From NCBI GenBank assembly GCA_047630275.1, contig JBLHVN010000001.1, forward strand, positions 1 to 64,000: a stretch of DNA of 64,000 nucleotides, written 5' to 3'. Position numbers and translations under genes: made by a program. Below, piece after piece: positions 7,972-15,702 of the stretch. The DNA is from GCA-2720865 sp047630275 (GTDB taxonomy: Bacteria; Bdellovibrionota; Bacteriovoracia; Bacteriovoracales; Bacteriovoracaceae). Position 1 is the stretch's first letter. Each line of letters opens with the position of its first letter. Under the pieces are notes generated by a model that worked only from the letters and a program-made list of their open reading frames with translations, searched no databases and was not told the DNA's origin.

Positions 7972-9549
7972 ATGCTTGAACAAATTTTAATCTTTATCAT
8001 TTTTTTAGGTCCTTTAGTATTCTTTCATGAATTAGGACATTTCTTTTTTGCGCGTCTTTTTGGCGTTAGGGTAGAGGTTTTTTCAATAGGATTTGGCCCT
8101 AAACTTTTAAAATACAAGATGGGTGATACTGAATACGCATGGTCTCTAATTCCATTAGGTGGCTACGTAAAGATGTTTGGGGATAATCCACTGACTAAAG
8201 ATGAAATTCCTGATGAAGACCGTCCTCATAGTTTTACCCATAAAAATAAATGGCAAAGATTTTGGATTGTCATGGGCGGTCCCCTTGCAAACTTTGTTCT
8301 CGCTTACTTTATTTTTTATGCACTCTTAGTTTCAGGGGAAAGAATTCCAGAAATTAGAATTGGTGTTATTGAAAAAACTAATGTTCTTTACTCAAAAGGA
8401 TTGAGATCTGGGGATGTCATTAAAAAAGTTAATGGTGTGCCTGTTTATAACCCTAGTGATGTTGTCGTAGAAGGTCAGGAAGAGATTAAAGGAATAGTCG
8501 TTAGCCGTTCTGGTAAAGAAGTAGTTATTCCTTCAAGTGTATCTGGGGAAGACTTCCAAGAGTCATTTGCAAAGTCTCCCTTGATGAGAGCGCCAGTTGT
8601 TACTAATGGTAAAAATGAGCGCTTCGCGGTTAGTCTTACTGAGGACAAGGTTGACTGGAACCTTTCACTCGATCAGATTCAATATTCGGAAAGTCCGATT
8701 CAAAAGCTAACACTCTTTAAAGTTAAGAAAGATGCTCCTGCAAAGAAAGGAGACTCTTACGCAACTCTAGCTCTTGAAAAAGATAATAAAAATACAATCA
8801 CCCTCAGTACTCCTAATAATGCAATAGAGTCACTAAAGCAGGCAGGCTTCTATCCCGTTGATCTAATGATCAAAAGTGTGAATATGAAGTCCCCATCAGA
8901 TAAAGCTGGCTTAAAAGGTGGAAATGTAATTGTTGGTGTTGATGGTAAAAAGCTCAACTCTTTTTACGATCTAAGAAATGCCATCGATAAGGCCAATGAA
9001 GGGGCGGTTAATCTTCAAATCATTGATAATGGAGTTGAGAGGAATGTAAGCCTTACTCCTCAGGTTAAAACAATTAAAAAGAAAAAGATCAAATTGATAG
9101 GGGTCTACAGCGCTGGTGTTTTTCAAGGGATACGCTTCTACAATACTAATTCAAGAGGCTTTTTTAATTCTTTTTACTTAGCTTTTCCTAGAACTTGGGA
9201 GAGCATCTTAAAGACAGTTGATGGCTTTAAAAAGCTTATTACTGCAGAGGTCTCTGCTAAGAATATCGGTGGACCTTTAGCTATTGGAAAGGTTGCAACT
9301 GATTCGTTTAATACAAGTTTTTCTTATTTCTTTCAGTTGATGGCCCTGATTTCTATTAACTTAGGGATTATTAATCTGTTCCCTATCCCCGTTTTGGATG
9401 GTGGGCATATAATGTTTATTTTCCTAGAGGTTCTCAATAGGGGACCTGTTTCTAGGAGAAAGATGGAGATCGCGCAACAATTTGGATTGTCATTGCTACT
9501 AATGTTAATGGTAGGTGCTCTTTACAATGACGTTGTAAGATTTTTTTAA
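7972..9549 (+). CDS. rseP: Site-2 intramembrane protease RseP
   Basis: This zinc metalloprotease cuts substrates within the membrane and in other bacteria releases envelope-stress sigma factors. The 525 residues show HELGH in the first membrane helix (about residues 19-23), PLGGYVKMFGD, GGPLANFVLAYF, two PDZ-like regions (about 140-190 and 290-350) and the C-terminal NLFPIPVLDGGH that completes the metal site. It is longer than E. coli RseP (450) because of a larger region between the PDZ domains. It starts three bases after cdsA. Confidence 0.95.
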   Translation: MLEQILIFIIFLGPLVFFHELGHFFFARLFGVRVEVFSIGFGPKLLKYKMGDTEYAWSLIPLGGYVKMFGDNPLTKDEIPDEDRPHSFTHKNKWQRFWIVMGGPLANFVLAYFIFYALLVSGERIPEIRIGVIEKTNVLYSKGLRSGDVIKKVNGVPVYNPSDVVVEGQEEIKGIVVSRSGKEVVIPSSVSGEDFQESFAKSPLMRAPVVTNGKNERFAVSLTEDKVDWNLSLDQIQYSESPIQKLTLFKVKKDAPAKKGDSYATLALEKDNKNTITLSTPNNAIESLKQAGFYPVDLMIKSVNMKSPSDKAGLKGGNVIVGVDGKKLNSFYDLRNAIDKANEGAVNLQIIDNGVERNVSLTPQVKTIKKKKIKLIGVYSAGVFQGIRFYNTNSRGFFNSFYLAFPRTWESILKTVDGFKKLITAEVSAKNIGGPLAIGKVATDSFNTSFSYFFQLMALISINLGIINLFPIPVLDGGHIMFIFLEVLNRGPVSRRKMEIAQQFGLSLLLMLMVGALYNDVVRFF

Positions 9550-9550
9550 A

Positions 9551-10162
9551 ATGAGCTATTCTTTATTTGTCGATTCATCAGAGTATTTAACAATCGGATT
9601 GCTTGATAAAGATTTGAACTGGGCTGAGTTTAAAACTTATAAGAACAAAAAAAGTTCAGGGGTCTTTCATGGCCTTCTAGAAGAAATCCTTACTAAATAT
9701 GAGCTAGACTTGTTTAAGCTAGAACGTGTTTTTTATTGTGCGGGTCCTGGGAGTTATACTGGAGTCCGGTTGGTAGAAGGATTTGCCCAAATCTTAAGAT
9801 GGAAAAAAATAAAAACAAATTCATTTTACTTCTTTGATGTTCCTAAATTTTTAAATTATAAAAAAGGACAATGGATATCTGAAGCCCATAAAGGCGAGTT
9901 CTTTGTTTATTCTTGGGATGAAAAAAAATCCGAGTCAAACTTAGTTGCTAAATCCGAATTTAAACTTCAAGAAGAAGTCGTTTTTACTATTTCTTCAAGT
10001 ATTGAAATTATTCCAAAAAGCTTATCAACCTTAAAGCTCATTGAAGATAATCCAGTGGAACTATTTTCAAAGATCATAGAAGATGATTTATCAGAGACAC
10101 CCTATTATTATAGGGAAATTGATAAAGAGTTTACAAAACCACGACAAGTAAAAGGCTTATAG
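9551..10162 (+). CDS. tsaB: tRNA t6A modification protein TsaB
   Basis: TsaB is the partner of TsaD in making threonylcarbamoyl-adenosine at position 37 of ANN-decoding tRNAs. The N-terminal ASKHA fold is recognisable from the GPGSYTGVRLVEGFAQ segment (about residues 66-81), the most conserved stretch of the family. The rest is divergent and short (203 residues), and the usual N-terminal DTS is DSS (residues 8-10). It starts one base after rseP and ends overlapping the next gene. Confidence 0.85.
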   Translation: MSYSLFVDSSEYLTIGLLDKDLNWAEFKTYKNKKSSGVFHGLLEEILTKYELDLFKLERVFYCAGPGSYTGVRLVEGFAQILRWKKIKTNSFYFFDVPKFLNYKKGQWISEAHKGEFFVYSWDEKKSESNLVAKSEFKLQEEVVFTISSSIEIIPKSLSTLKLIEDNPVELFSKIIEDDLSETPYYYREIDKEFTKPRQVKGL

Positions 10163-10806
10163 TGAGATATTTTTATATAAATAGATTTATTCACTTTTTA
10201 TTTATTTTCTCGATTTTTACTTTGTATGTAATAGGATTCTCTTTTCTTTCTTTGTTTTGTTTAATTTCTTATGGGATTGCACTTCTCTTATTTAGAAGAA
10301 AGGTAGGAGTTTTTAAAGAAAACATTAGTATTACTGATGGGATTCTTTATGCCCCTTCAAATGGAAAAGTCATTGGTATCTTACCAAATATAGATCATCC
10401 AACTCTAGGGAAGAACTTTACTGAAGTAGTTATAAGAATACCGTGGAATGTTGAGTATGGAATCTACCTTCCATATTCCAGTGAGATAAAAGATTTAGTT
10501 AGCGCGAAGGGCAGAGAGCATTTTAGGTATTCAAAAGAAAAGCCCCTACTAGATAGAGCGGGCCTCTTGATTTCCTTGAAAGATTCTAAAGGTGACGAAA
10601 TTGGTCTACAACTGATTAAGTGCCCAATGGGACTTTGGCCCGAGATTAAAGTCATGCCAGGGGATAGGGGAAAGCGACAAGCTAATATTGGCTTATTGCC
10701 TTTTGGTGGCACTCTAGTCTTATATATACCCAATAAATATGAGATACTTATACAAGTTGGACAGGAATTAATGGCAGGCGAATCTTTGATTGCAGGTCAT
10801 CATTGA
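10162..10806 (+). CDS. Phosphatidylserine decarboxylase-like protein lacking the pyruvoyl serine
   Basis: The 214 residues have two N-terminal membrane segments and a C-terminal half that follows small Psd proteins: APSNGKVIGI, LPFGGTLVLYIP, then VGQELMAGESLIA. Active Psd cleaves itself at the Ser of an FGS motif to make its pyruvoyl group. Here that motif reads FGGT. The usual ADG aspartate is replaced (SNG) and the HVNR-type histidine motif is missing (NVEYGIYLP). By comparison with the family from memory, all three catalytic positions are lost. It still lies directly before pssA, as psd does elsewhere. It may be a non-catalytic lipid-binding descendant. Confidence 0.72.
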   Translation: MRYFYINRFIHFLFIFSIFTLYVIGFSFLSLFCLISYGIALLLFRRKVGVFKENISITDGILYAPSNGKVIGILPNIDHPTLGKNFTEVVIRIPWNVEYGIYLPYSSEIKDLVSAKGREHFRYSKEKPLLDRAGLLISLKDSKGDEIGLQLIKCPMGLWPEIKVMPGDRGKRQANIGLLPFGGTLVLYIPNKYEILIQVGQELMAGESLIAGHH

Positions 10807-10816
10807 GATTTTTAAA

Positions 10817-11560
10817 ATGGTAGACTCAAAAAAGTTAGCATTCTTTTTACCTAATACATTTACAGCTTTAAATATGGCATGTGGTTTTGCATCTATAATT
10901 TTAAGTTATCAAGGTAACTTTTATTATGGCTGCCTATTATTGGCTCTTGGGGCCATCTTTGACTCAGTAGATGGCAGAGTTGCAAGACTTACCGGAACAC
11001 AGTCTAGTTTTGGTGAGCAATTTGATTCTTTAAGTGACTTAATTTCCTTTGGAATGGCTCCATCATTCTTAATTTATAATCAATTCTTGTCAGGTATGGG
11101 TAGGATCGGTTACGTGGTCGCCTTTATTTACGTTCTATGTGGCGCTTTAAGGTTGGCGCGATTTAATGCCAATATCGATAAAGTAAGTTCTGATTTTTTC
11201 CAAGGATTACCTATTCCAGGAGCGGCATTAGCTATCATCGGATTTGTATTGTTCAGTGTTAAGTTTCCTGAACTCATTGAATATAAGTTACTAGCTTGTG
11301 GCTACACTGTTTTCTATTCATTATTAATGATTTCCAATATTCCATTTTTCTCTTTTAAAAACTCAGAATTGGCTAAAAAGAATAAGAAGTTGGCCCTCGT
11401 TATCATCTTTTTGTTTCTTGCTTTAATCTTTGTTTATGAGCAGCTTATGATCGCCATTATTATGGGATTATATGTAGTCGCTTCCCTGATATATTTTTTT
11501 AAAGCTAGAGGTAAGTCTGATGAAATATTTAATTGGAAGAGTGATGAAAACGAGAGTTAG
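10817..11560 (+). CDS. pssA: CDP-diacylglycerol-serine O-phosphatidyltransferase
   Basis: PssA joins CDP-diacylglycerol to serine to form phosphatidylserine. The CDP-alcohol phosphotransferase signature is intact: DGRVARLTG, then FGEQFDSLSD, giving the DG-AR-G-D-D pattern. There are about six further membrane segments and a total of 247 residues. A TTG at 10790 in the same frame would overlap the preceding gene. The ATG at 10817 gives the usual N-terminus (KKLAFFLPNTFTALNMACGF). Confidence 0.93.
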   Translation: MVDSKKLAFFLPNTFTALNMACGFASIILSYQGNFYYGCLLLALGAIFDSVDGRVARLTGTQSSFGEQFDSLSDLISFGMAPSFLIYNQFLSGMGRIGYVVAFIYVLCGALRLARFNANIDKVSSDFFQGLPIPGAALAIIGFVLFSVKFPELIEYKLLACGYTVFYSLLMISNIPFFSFKNSELAKKNKKLALVIIFLFLALIFVYEQLMIAIIMGLYVVASLIYFFKARGKSDEIFNWKSDENES

Positions 11561-12527
11561 TTTATTCTTTCTCTTTTTCTTTTTTTCTCTAAATTCTTAT
11601 TCCGATATCTCTGTTCCTCTACCTGGAGTTCCTCTTAAGAACCCTAATATTGTAGAAGACTTAAAAGTAAGAAAAGCACCTTTTGTCCCAGAGTCAATTG
11701 AAGAGAGTTCACTTCCAAAAACAGATAAAAAATCAATCTATGTTACTGATCAAGAATATAGTCAGGATTTAGGTAAGGATATCACTACGGCTGAGATGCT
11801 AAGGTCTTATGGTGTTACGATTCCGCATAGCATGGAAGGTGGAACGAGTTACGAAAGAATGAGTAACAGAGACCTTTTAAAGACTTTCAATAATGAAGGA
11901 ACTAGAGGATTTAGTTTTTATTATATTCGAGATGAATACGACTTTTTTGATTCATCAGGGATCTATGATAGGACTTTTGGAAAGACAGCCTCTCGCTCCG
12001 TTCAAGGTGGATCTTTACACTTTTCATTGGAAAGATATTGGAGTCATAAATCCATATGGATTGGTTGGAGCATGAACTTTGGAGTAGGGCTGGCTCAGGG
12101 GAAAGGTTCATTTACCAATTCAGCTGGTACTGTAGTTGAAAAATCTGAAACGACTTTTTCATTATGGACCTTGCCCGTTGACTTAGGCTTACTCGTAGAG
12201 ATTCCTTTAGGCTCTTGGTTGAAGATAGGCCTCTCCGGAGGACCTTCCTTGATGGGCCTTTACCAACATAGAAATGATAAAGATAATGGAGAAAGTGGAA
12301 AACGTGTAAGACAGGTTTCTTACGGCTATTTTGGAAAAGCAAACTTGAAGATTAGTTTATCTCATTTATCACCAAAACTTGCCGTTAGGAATTTGAAATC
12401 TTATCAAATGACTAAGACCTACCTTACTTTAGAAGCAAGAATTCAGAGCTTTGAAAATTTTCAAGATGAAGATGTTTCGATTACAGGTAGCTCTTTTGGT
12501 ATTGGTTTCGCTTTTGAATACTTATAA
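11544..12527 (+). CDS. Secreted protein, possible outer-membrane beta-barrel
   Basis: The 327 residues begin with a signal peptide (MKTRVSLFFLFFFFSLNSYS). A proline-rich linker and an acidic region follow. The second half (from about residue 115) alternates polar and aromatic residues in the style of beta-strands (GGSLHFSLERYW, IWIGWSMNFGVGLAQG, GIGFAFEYL), ending in an aromatic-rich C-terminus. That suggests a small outer-membrane barrel. The frame opens at 11520, but the ATG at 11544 behind GGAAGAG gives the signal peptide. It overlaps pssA by 17 bases. No named family is recognised. Confidence 0.7.
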   Translation: MKTRVSLFFLFFFFSLNSYSDISVPLPGVPLKNPNIVEDLKVRKAPFVPESIEESSLPKTDKKSIYVTDQEYSQDLGKDITTAEMLRSYGVTIPHSMEGGTSYERMSNRDLLKTFNNEGTRGFSFYYIRDEYDFFDSSGIYDRTFGKTASRSVQGGSLHFSLERYWSHKSIWIGWSMNFGVGLAQGKGSFTNSAGTVVEKSETTFSLWTLPVDLGLLVEIPLGSWLKIGLSGGPSLMGLYQHRNDKDNGESGKRVRQVSYGYFGKANLKISLSHLSPKLAVRNLKSYQMTKTYLTLEARIQSFENFQDEDVSITGSSFGIGFAFEYL

Positions 12528-13284
12528 ATTAAAGATCCAATATATTGGGACCTCGTATTGCGGTTGGCAGATTCAACCTTCAGATAAAACGATTCAGGGG
12601 TCACTTAATAAAGTCCTTTCTAAGATTAGTAAAAGTGAGGATATTGTTACCTTAGGGAGTGGGAGAACTGATAGTGGCGTTCATGCTTTAGGGCAAATCG
12701 TAAAGGTTACAATGCCCTTAGAGATAGGCAATGAGGAACTTCTGAAGGCCCTAAACTCATTATTGCCTCAAGATATTAGAGTTCTAGAGGTGAAAAAAGT
12801 AGAAGAGAGTTTTCACCCTATTCAGCAAGCAAAAAGCAAAGACTACTCATACCTCTTTTCCACTTCAAGAAGCTTAAGCGTTTTTCATAAGCCTTATGTT
12901 GCCGAAGCTCCAGCTGGCCTAGAAATAAAATCAATGCAAAAAGCTTGTGACCTATTTGTGGGTGAACACGACTTTAAAGACTTTCAGTGTGTTGGCACAG
13001 AGGTAAGCTCGACAGTAAGGGAGATATTTTCTTGCAAGCTTGAGCCTTATTTGGATAGCTGGGGACCCTTCCCAAAAGAAGAAAATCTTTATATGCTTAG
13101 CGTTAACGGGAATGGTTTCTTAAAACAAATGGTTAGATTGATAGTCGGAACCTTGTGGTCTGTAGGTCAGGGAAAAGTAAGCTTAGATGATCTCAAATCT
13201 TCCTTATCTAGCCCTCGTGGACAAAAACTTGGAATAGTGGCTCCCCCAAACGGGCTTTACTTAAAAGAAGTATTTTACCCTTAA
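12514..13284 (+). CDS. truA: tRNA pseudouridine(38-40) synthase
   Basis: TruA isomerises uridines 38-40 of the tRNA anticodon arm. The catalytic aspartate motif GSGRTDSGVHALGQ is present, with the N-terminal YIGTSYCGWQIQ and the C-terminal NGFLKQMVRLIVGTL segment. The open frame begins at 12451 inside the previous gene, giving unlikely residues. The normal N-terminus needs a TTG start, at 12514 (chosen, 256 residues) or 12502. No ATG fits, and the overlap with the upstream gene (14 bases) suggests coupled translation. Confidence 0.92.
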   Translation: MNTYKLKIQYIGTSYCGWQIQPSDKTIQGSLNKVLSKISKSEDIVTLGSGRTDSGVHALGQIVKVTMPLEIGNEELLKALNSLLPQDIRVLEVKKVEESFHPIQQAKSKDYSYLFSTSRSLSVFHKPYVAEAPAGLEIKSMQKACDLFVGEHDFKDFQCVGTEVSSTVREIFSCKLEPYLDSWGPFPKEENLYMLSVNGNGFLKQMVRLIVGTLWSVGQGKVSLDDLKSSLSSPRGQKLGIVAPPNGLYLKEVFYP

Positions 13285-13297
13285 AACCCCTGATTTA

Positions 13298-13326
13298 TTG
13301 ACTTTTACGGCCATTCTCGCTATTTT
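13298..13326 (+). promoter_or_regulatory. Promoter of tig
   Basis: TTGACT (13298-13303) and TATTTT (13321-13326) are separated by 17 bases, close to the sigma-70 consensus. They lie 14 bases after truA and about 50 bases before the tig start codon. Confidence 0.75.
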
Positions 13327-13374
13327 CACCAAAATTTAAGCAAACAATTACGCCAAGAGTCAGGAGCTATATTT

Positions 13375-14664
13375 ATGTCGTATAAAATTGAAGATGTTAA
13401 CGGTTGTACTAAAAAGATCGTATTCAACTTTGAAACTCTAGATTTAACTACAGAAATCAAAGCAGAGTTAACAAAAAAGCAAAAAACAGTGAACATGAAA
13501 GGCTTTAGAAAAGGTAAAGCACCTTTGGCGATGGTTGAAAAACTTTATGGTCCACAGCTTGAGTTCGAAGCCTTGAATCAATTTGTTCAAAACAGATTAA
13601 TTGAAGCTATGACAAAAGAAGAGTTGAACCCAGTTGGTCAGCCTAACTTTGAAGATATGAAATATGACGCTGGTAAGAGTGTTAGCTTTAACGCAATCGT
13701 AGAGATCTTCCCTGAAGTAGAATTAAAAGACATGTCTAAATTAAGCTTTAAGAAAGAAAAAGTAGAAGTAAAAGAAGAAGACGTTGAAAGCATAAAAAAT
13801 AATTACCTTAGTTCAAAAGCTGAAATGATTGAAGTAACTGACGAAAAAGCAACTTTAGCAAAAGGTCATACTGCAATCATGAATTTTCAAGGAACAACTC
13901 CTGATGGTGAAAAGCCTGAAAGCATGAAGGGTGAAGAGTTTCTTTTAGAGATCGGTTCTGGTCAGTTTATTCCAGGGTTTGAGGAAGGAATGATGGGAAT
14001 GAAGAAGGGTGAGAAGAAGGTTTTAGACCTAACCTTTCCAGAAGAGTACCACTCAGAAGAATTAAAAGGAGCTAAGGTTAAATTTGACGTTGAGCTTCTA
14101 GAGATTAAAGAAAAGAAGCTTCCTGAATTTAATGACGAACTAGCAAAAGAATTTGGTTTTGAATCAGTTGAAGACTTCAACACTAAGAATAAAGAAAATC
14201 TAGTTCAACAAAAAGAAAGAGCTGCTGATGAGAAGCTTCACCAAGAGATCCTTGAAAAACTGATTGAAGAGAATCAATTTGATGTTCCGGGTGTACTTGT
14301 AAGCCAGCAGGAAGATTACTTAAAAGAAGATGTTAAGAAAAATTTAACTCAGCAAGGCTTTAATGAGCCAATGATGGATGAGTATTTTGAAAAATGGGCA
14401 ACAGACTTAAAAGAAAAAGCTCAATTCCAAGTACGTTCTGGTTTGATTTTAGATACTCTTGCTAAGAAGTTTGAAGTTGAAACTTCAGAATCTGACCTTG
14501 ATGCTAAGATTGAAGAGACAGCAAAAGGGTCTGGACTTCCTGTTGAGCAACTTAAGCAATACTATAGTACTGACGAAAAAATCAGAAAAAACATGATGTA
14601 TGCAATCAGAGAAGAGAAAACTTTTGCTAAGTTAAAAGAACAAGTAAAAGTAGAAGTGGCTTAA
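13375..14664 (+). CDS. tig: Trigger factor
   Basis: Trigger factor is a ribosome-bound chaperone for nascent chains. The 429 residues include the ribosome-docking signature (MKGFRKGKAPLAMVEKLYG, about residues 40-58). An FKBP-type prolyl isomerase domain follows (about 155-240: GHTAIMNFQG, FIPGFEEGMMGMKKGEKK), then a helical C-terminal domain. It has its own promoter and an AGGAG site, and is a single-gene transcript closed by the terminator at 14684-14718. Confidence 0.96.
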   Translation: MSYKIEDVNGCTKKIVFNFETLDLTTEIKAELTKKQKTVNMKGFRKGKAPLAMVEKLYGPQLEFEALNQFVQNRLIEAMTKEELNPVGQPNFEDMKYDAGKSVSFNAIVEIFPEVELKDMSKLSFKKEKVEVKEEDVESIKNNYLSSKAEMIEVTDEKATLAKGHTAIMNFQGTTPDGEKPESMKGEEFLLEIGSGQFIPGFEEGMMGMKKGEKKVLDLTFPEEYHSEELKGAKVKFDVELLEIKEKKLPEFNDELAKEFGFESVEDFNTKNKENLVQQKERAADEKLHQEILEKLIEENQFDVPGVLVSQQEDYLKEDVKKNLTQQGFNEPMMDEYFEKWATDLKEKAQFQVRSGLILDTLAKKFEVETSESDLDAKIEETAKGSGLPVEQLKQYYSTDEKIRKNMMYAIREEKTFAKLKEQVKVEVA

Positions 14665-14683
14665 TTAGAATTTAAAATTACAT

Positions 14684-14718
14684 AAAAAAAGGGGAACCAT
14701 TTGGTTCCCTTTTTTTTA
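14684..14718. terminator. Bidirectional terminator between tig and the 65-residue protein gene
   Basis: GGGAACCA (14692-14699) pairs with TGGTTCCC (14702-14709). A run of A lies on the left and a run of T on the right, so the hairpin ends transcripts from both sides. It overlaps the last codons of the minus-strand gene ending at 14716. Confidence 0.9.
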
Positions 14719-14913
14719 CTCTTTTGCGTTGCTTTCGACGAACTTTTTAATCTCATCTATGTTTTGTAAGATATAAGCAGCTTTTTTATAACCAAAACTT
14801 ACAATAGTTCCAAACTTTTCTACTTCATTACCTTCTTCGTCGATCTTGATGATCTTTAGGATCTTGTTTCCTTTGAATTCGTCTTCTACGCATTTATGAG
14901 GTTCAAATTCCAT
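14716..14913 (-). CDS. 65-residue acidic/basic protein of unknown function
   Basis: This is a small soluble protein (MEFEPHKCVEDEF...) with a beta-rich middle (KILKIIKIDEEGNEVEKFGTIVSFGYKKAAYIL) and a helical end. There is no signal peptide. The frame runs on to 15039, but the ATG at 14913 lies behind AAGGAG and the upstream sequence is a duplicated, palindromic segment, so the short form is preferred. An overlapping upstream ORF (14903-15046) ends inside its fourth codon. Family unknown. Confidence 0.6.
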   Translation of the reverse strand: MEFEPHKCVEDEFKGNKILKIIKIDEEGNEVEKFGTIVSFGYKKAAYILQNIDEIKKFVESNAKE

Positions 14914-15057
14914 ATCTATTCTCCTTGTTGGTACTATTGTCTCCGCCCATGCAAGTCGAAACTGAAGTTTCGCCTTGCATGACGGTAAAGCAGGAGTCAA
15001 AATTCTTTGAATTTTGAACACTCTGCATATGAGGTTCAAATTCCATATCTATTCTCC
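14895..15057. repeat. 30-bp direct repeats 133 bp apart enclosing a palindromic segment
   Basis: The same 30 bases occur at 14895-14924 and 15028-15057. They carry the ribosome-binding site and first codons of the 65-residue protein gene. The 103 bases between them contain a hairpin with a one-base mismatch (CATGCAAG, 14948-14955, with CTTGCATG, 14974-14981, continued by CGAAACT/AGTTTCG). They also contain a perfect 9-bp palindrome (14997-15005 with 15009-15017). The pattern fits insertion of a small mobile palindromic element with target duplication, or a tandem duplication followed by divergence. Confidence 0.8.
14903..15046 (-). CDS. Possible upstream ORF created by the duplication
   Basis: The upstream copy of the duplicated start region keeps a ribosome-binding site and ATG (15046). 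It opens a 47-codon frame beginning MEFEPHMQSVQ. The TGA overlaps the start region of the 65-residue protein by 11 bases. It shares the first six residues with that protein and then runs through the palindromic insert. It may be a by-product, or it may couple translation of the downstream gene. There is no evidence that the peptide has a function. Confidence 0.3.
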   Translation of the reverse strand: MEFEPHMQSVQNSKNFDSCFTVMQGETSVSTCMGGDNSTNKENRYGI

Positions 15058-15072
15058 CTTAAAACTAATATT

Positions 15073-15699
15073 CTATTTTTGTATCTGTGCCTTCATTAAT
15101 CGTTCCATTTGAAAAGCGTCAGTGGTCCTAAACCAGTCATTACCAGCACCTCTTGCTACAGGATTAAGCTTCTTTGTATTAATCCTTCCATTTTCGTAAA
15201 CTGACTCATCTACATGAACTTTAACAACTTCACCTGTTATTATTTGACCACAGCCTGGCTCATCCCCATAGTTTAAACGGTCTCTAAATTTACATTCAAA
15301 ATGTATTAAGCTCTCTTTGATTCTTTTTGGTCCTACAATGGTTGAATCAATCGGTGTTAGGCCAGAGAGGCTAAACTCATCTTCACCATAAGGAAGTTCA
15401 GTGCTGCAAAGATTAACTTTTTCAGCAATGGATTCAGACACGATATTAATGACGAACTCCTTGCTTCTAAGAATATTTGTAGGAGTGTCTTTAGGCTTTC
15501 CTGTTGCTGATCTTATAAGCGGGGAGAAAGCAATAATCATGGGTTTTGCGCTTACAGCTGTAAAAAAGCTAAACGGAGCTAAATTATTTGAACCATCTTC
15601 ATTTAAGGTAGAAACAACAGCAATTGGTCTTGGAAGGATACTTCCAATCAAGAACTTATAATTTTGTGAAAACTCACCATTCGTATCAAAGCTAAGCAT
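15073..15699 (-). CDS. Flavin reductase-like, FMN-binding split-barrel protein
   Basis: The 208 residues begin like flavoprotein oxygenase-associated flavin reductases (YKFLIGSILPRPIAVVSTLNEDGSNNLAPFSFF), then show KDTPTNI and a C-terminal LNPVARGAGNDW segment. Such proteins bind FMN and reduce flavin or a related cofactor. It starts four bases after the homogentisate dioxygenase gene, at the end of the tyrosine-catabolism operon. Its substrate cannot be read from the sequence. Confidence 0.82.
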   Translation of the reverse strand: MLSFDTNGEFSQNYKFLIGSILPRPIAVVSTLNEDGSNNLAPFSFFTAVSAKPMIIAFSPLIRSATGKPKDTPTNILRSKEFVINIVSESIAEKVNLCSTELPYGEDEFSLSGLTPIDSTIVGPKRIKESLIHFECKFRDRLNYGDEPGCGQIITGEVVKVHVDESVYENGRINTKKLNPVARGAGNDWFRTTDAFQMERLMKAQIQK

Positions 15700-15702
15700 A
15701 TA

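Noticed and set aside
12980..13015. Second sigma-54 site (TTGGCACAGAGG) within truA
   Set aside because: The GG-GC spacing is wrong (11 bases) and it lies inside a coding region with no gene start behind it.
14914..15039. N-terminal extension of the 65-residue protein back to 15039
   Set aside because: It would translate the palindromic insert. The ATG at 14913 has a strong ribosome-binding site.
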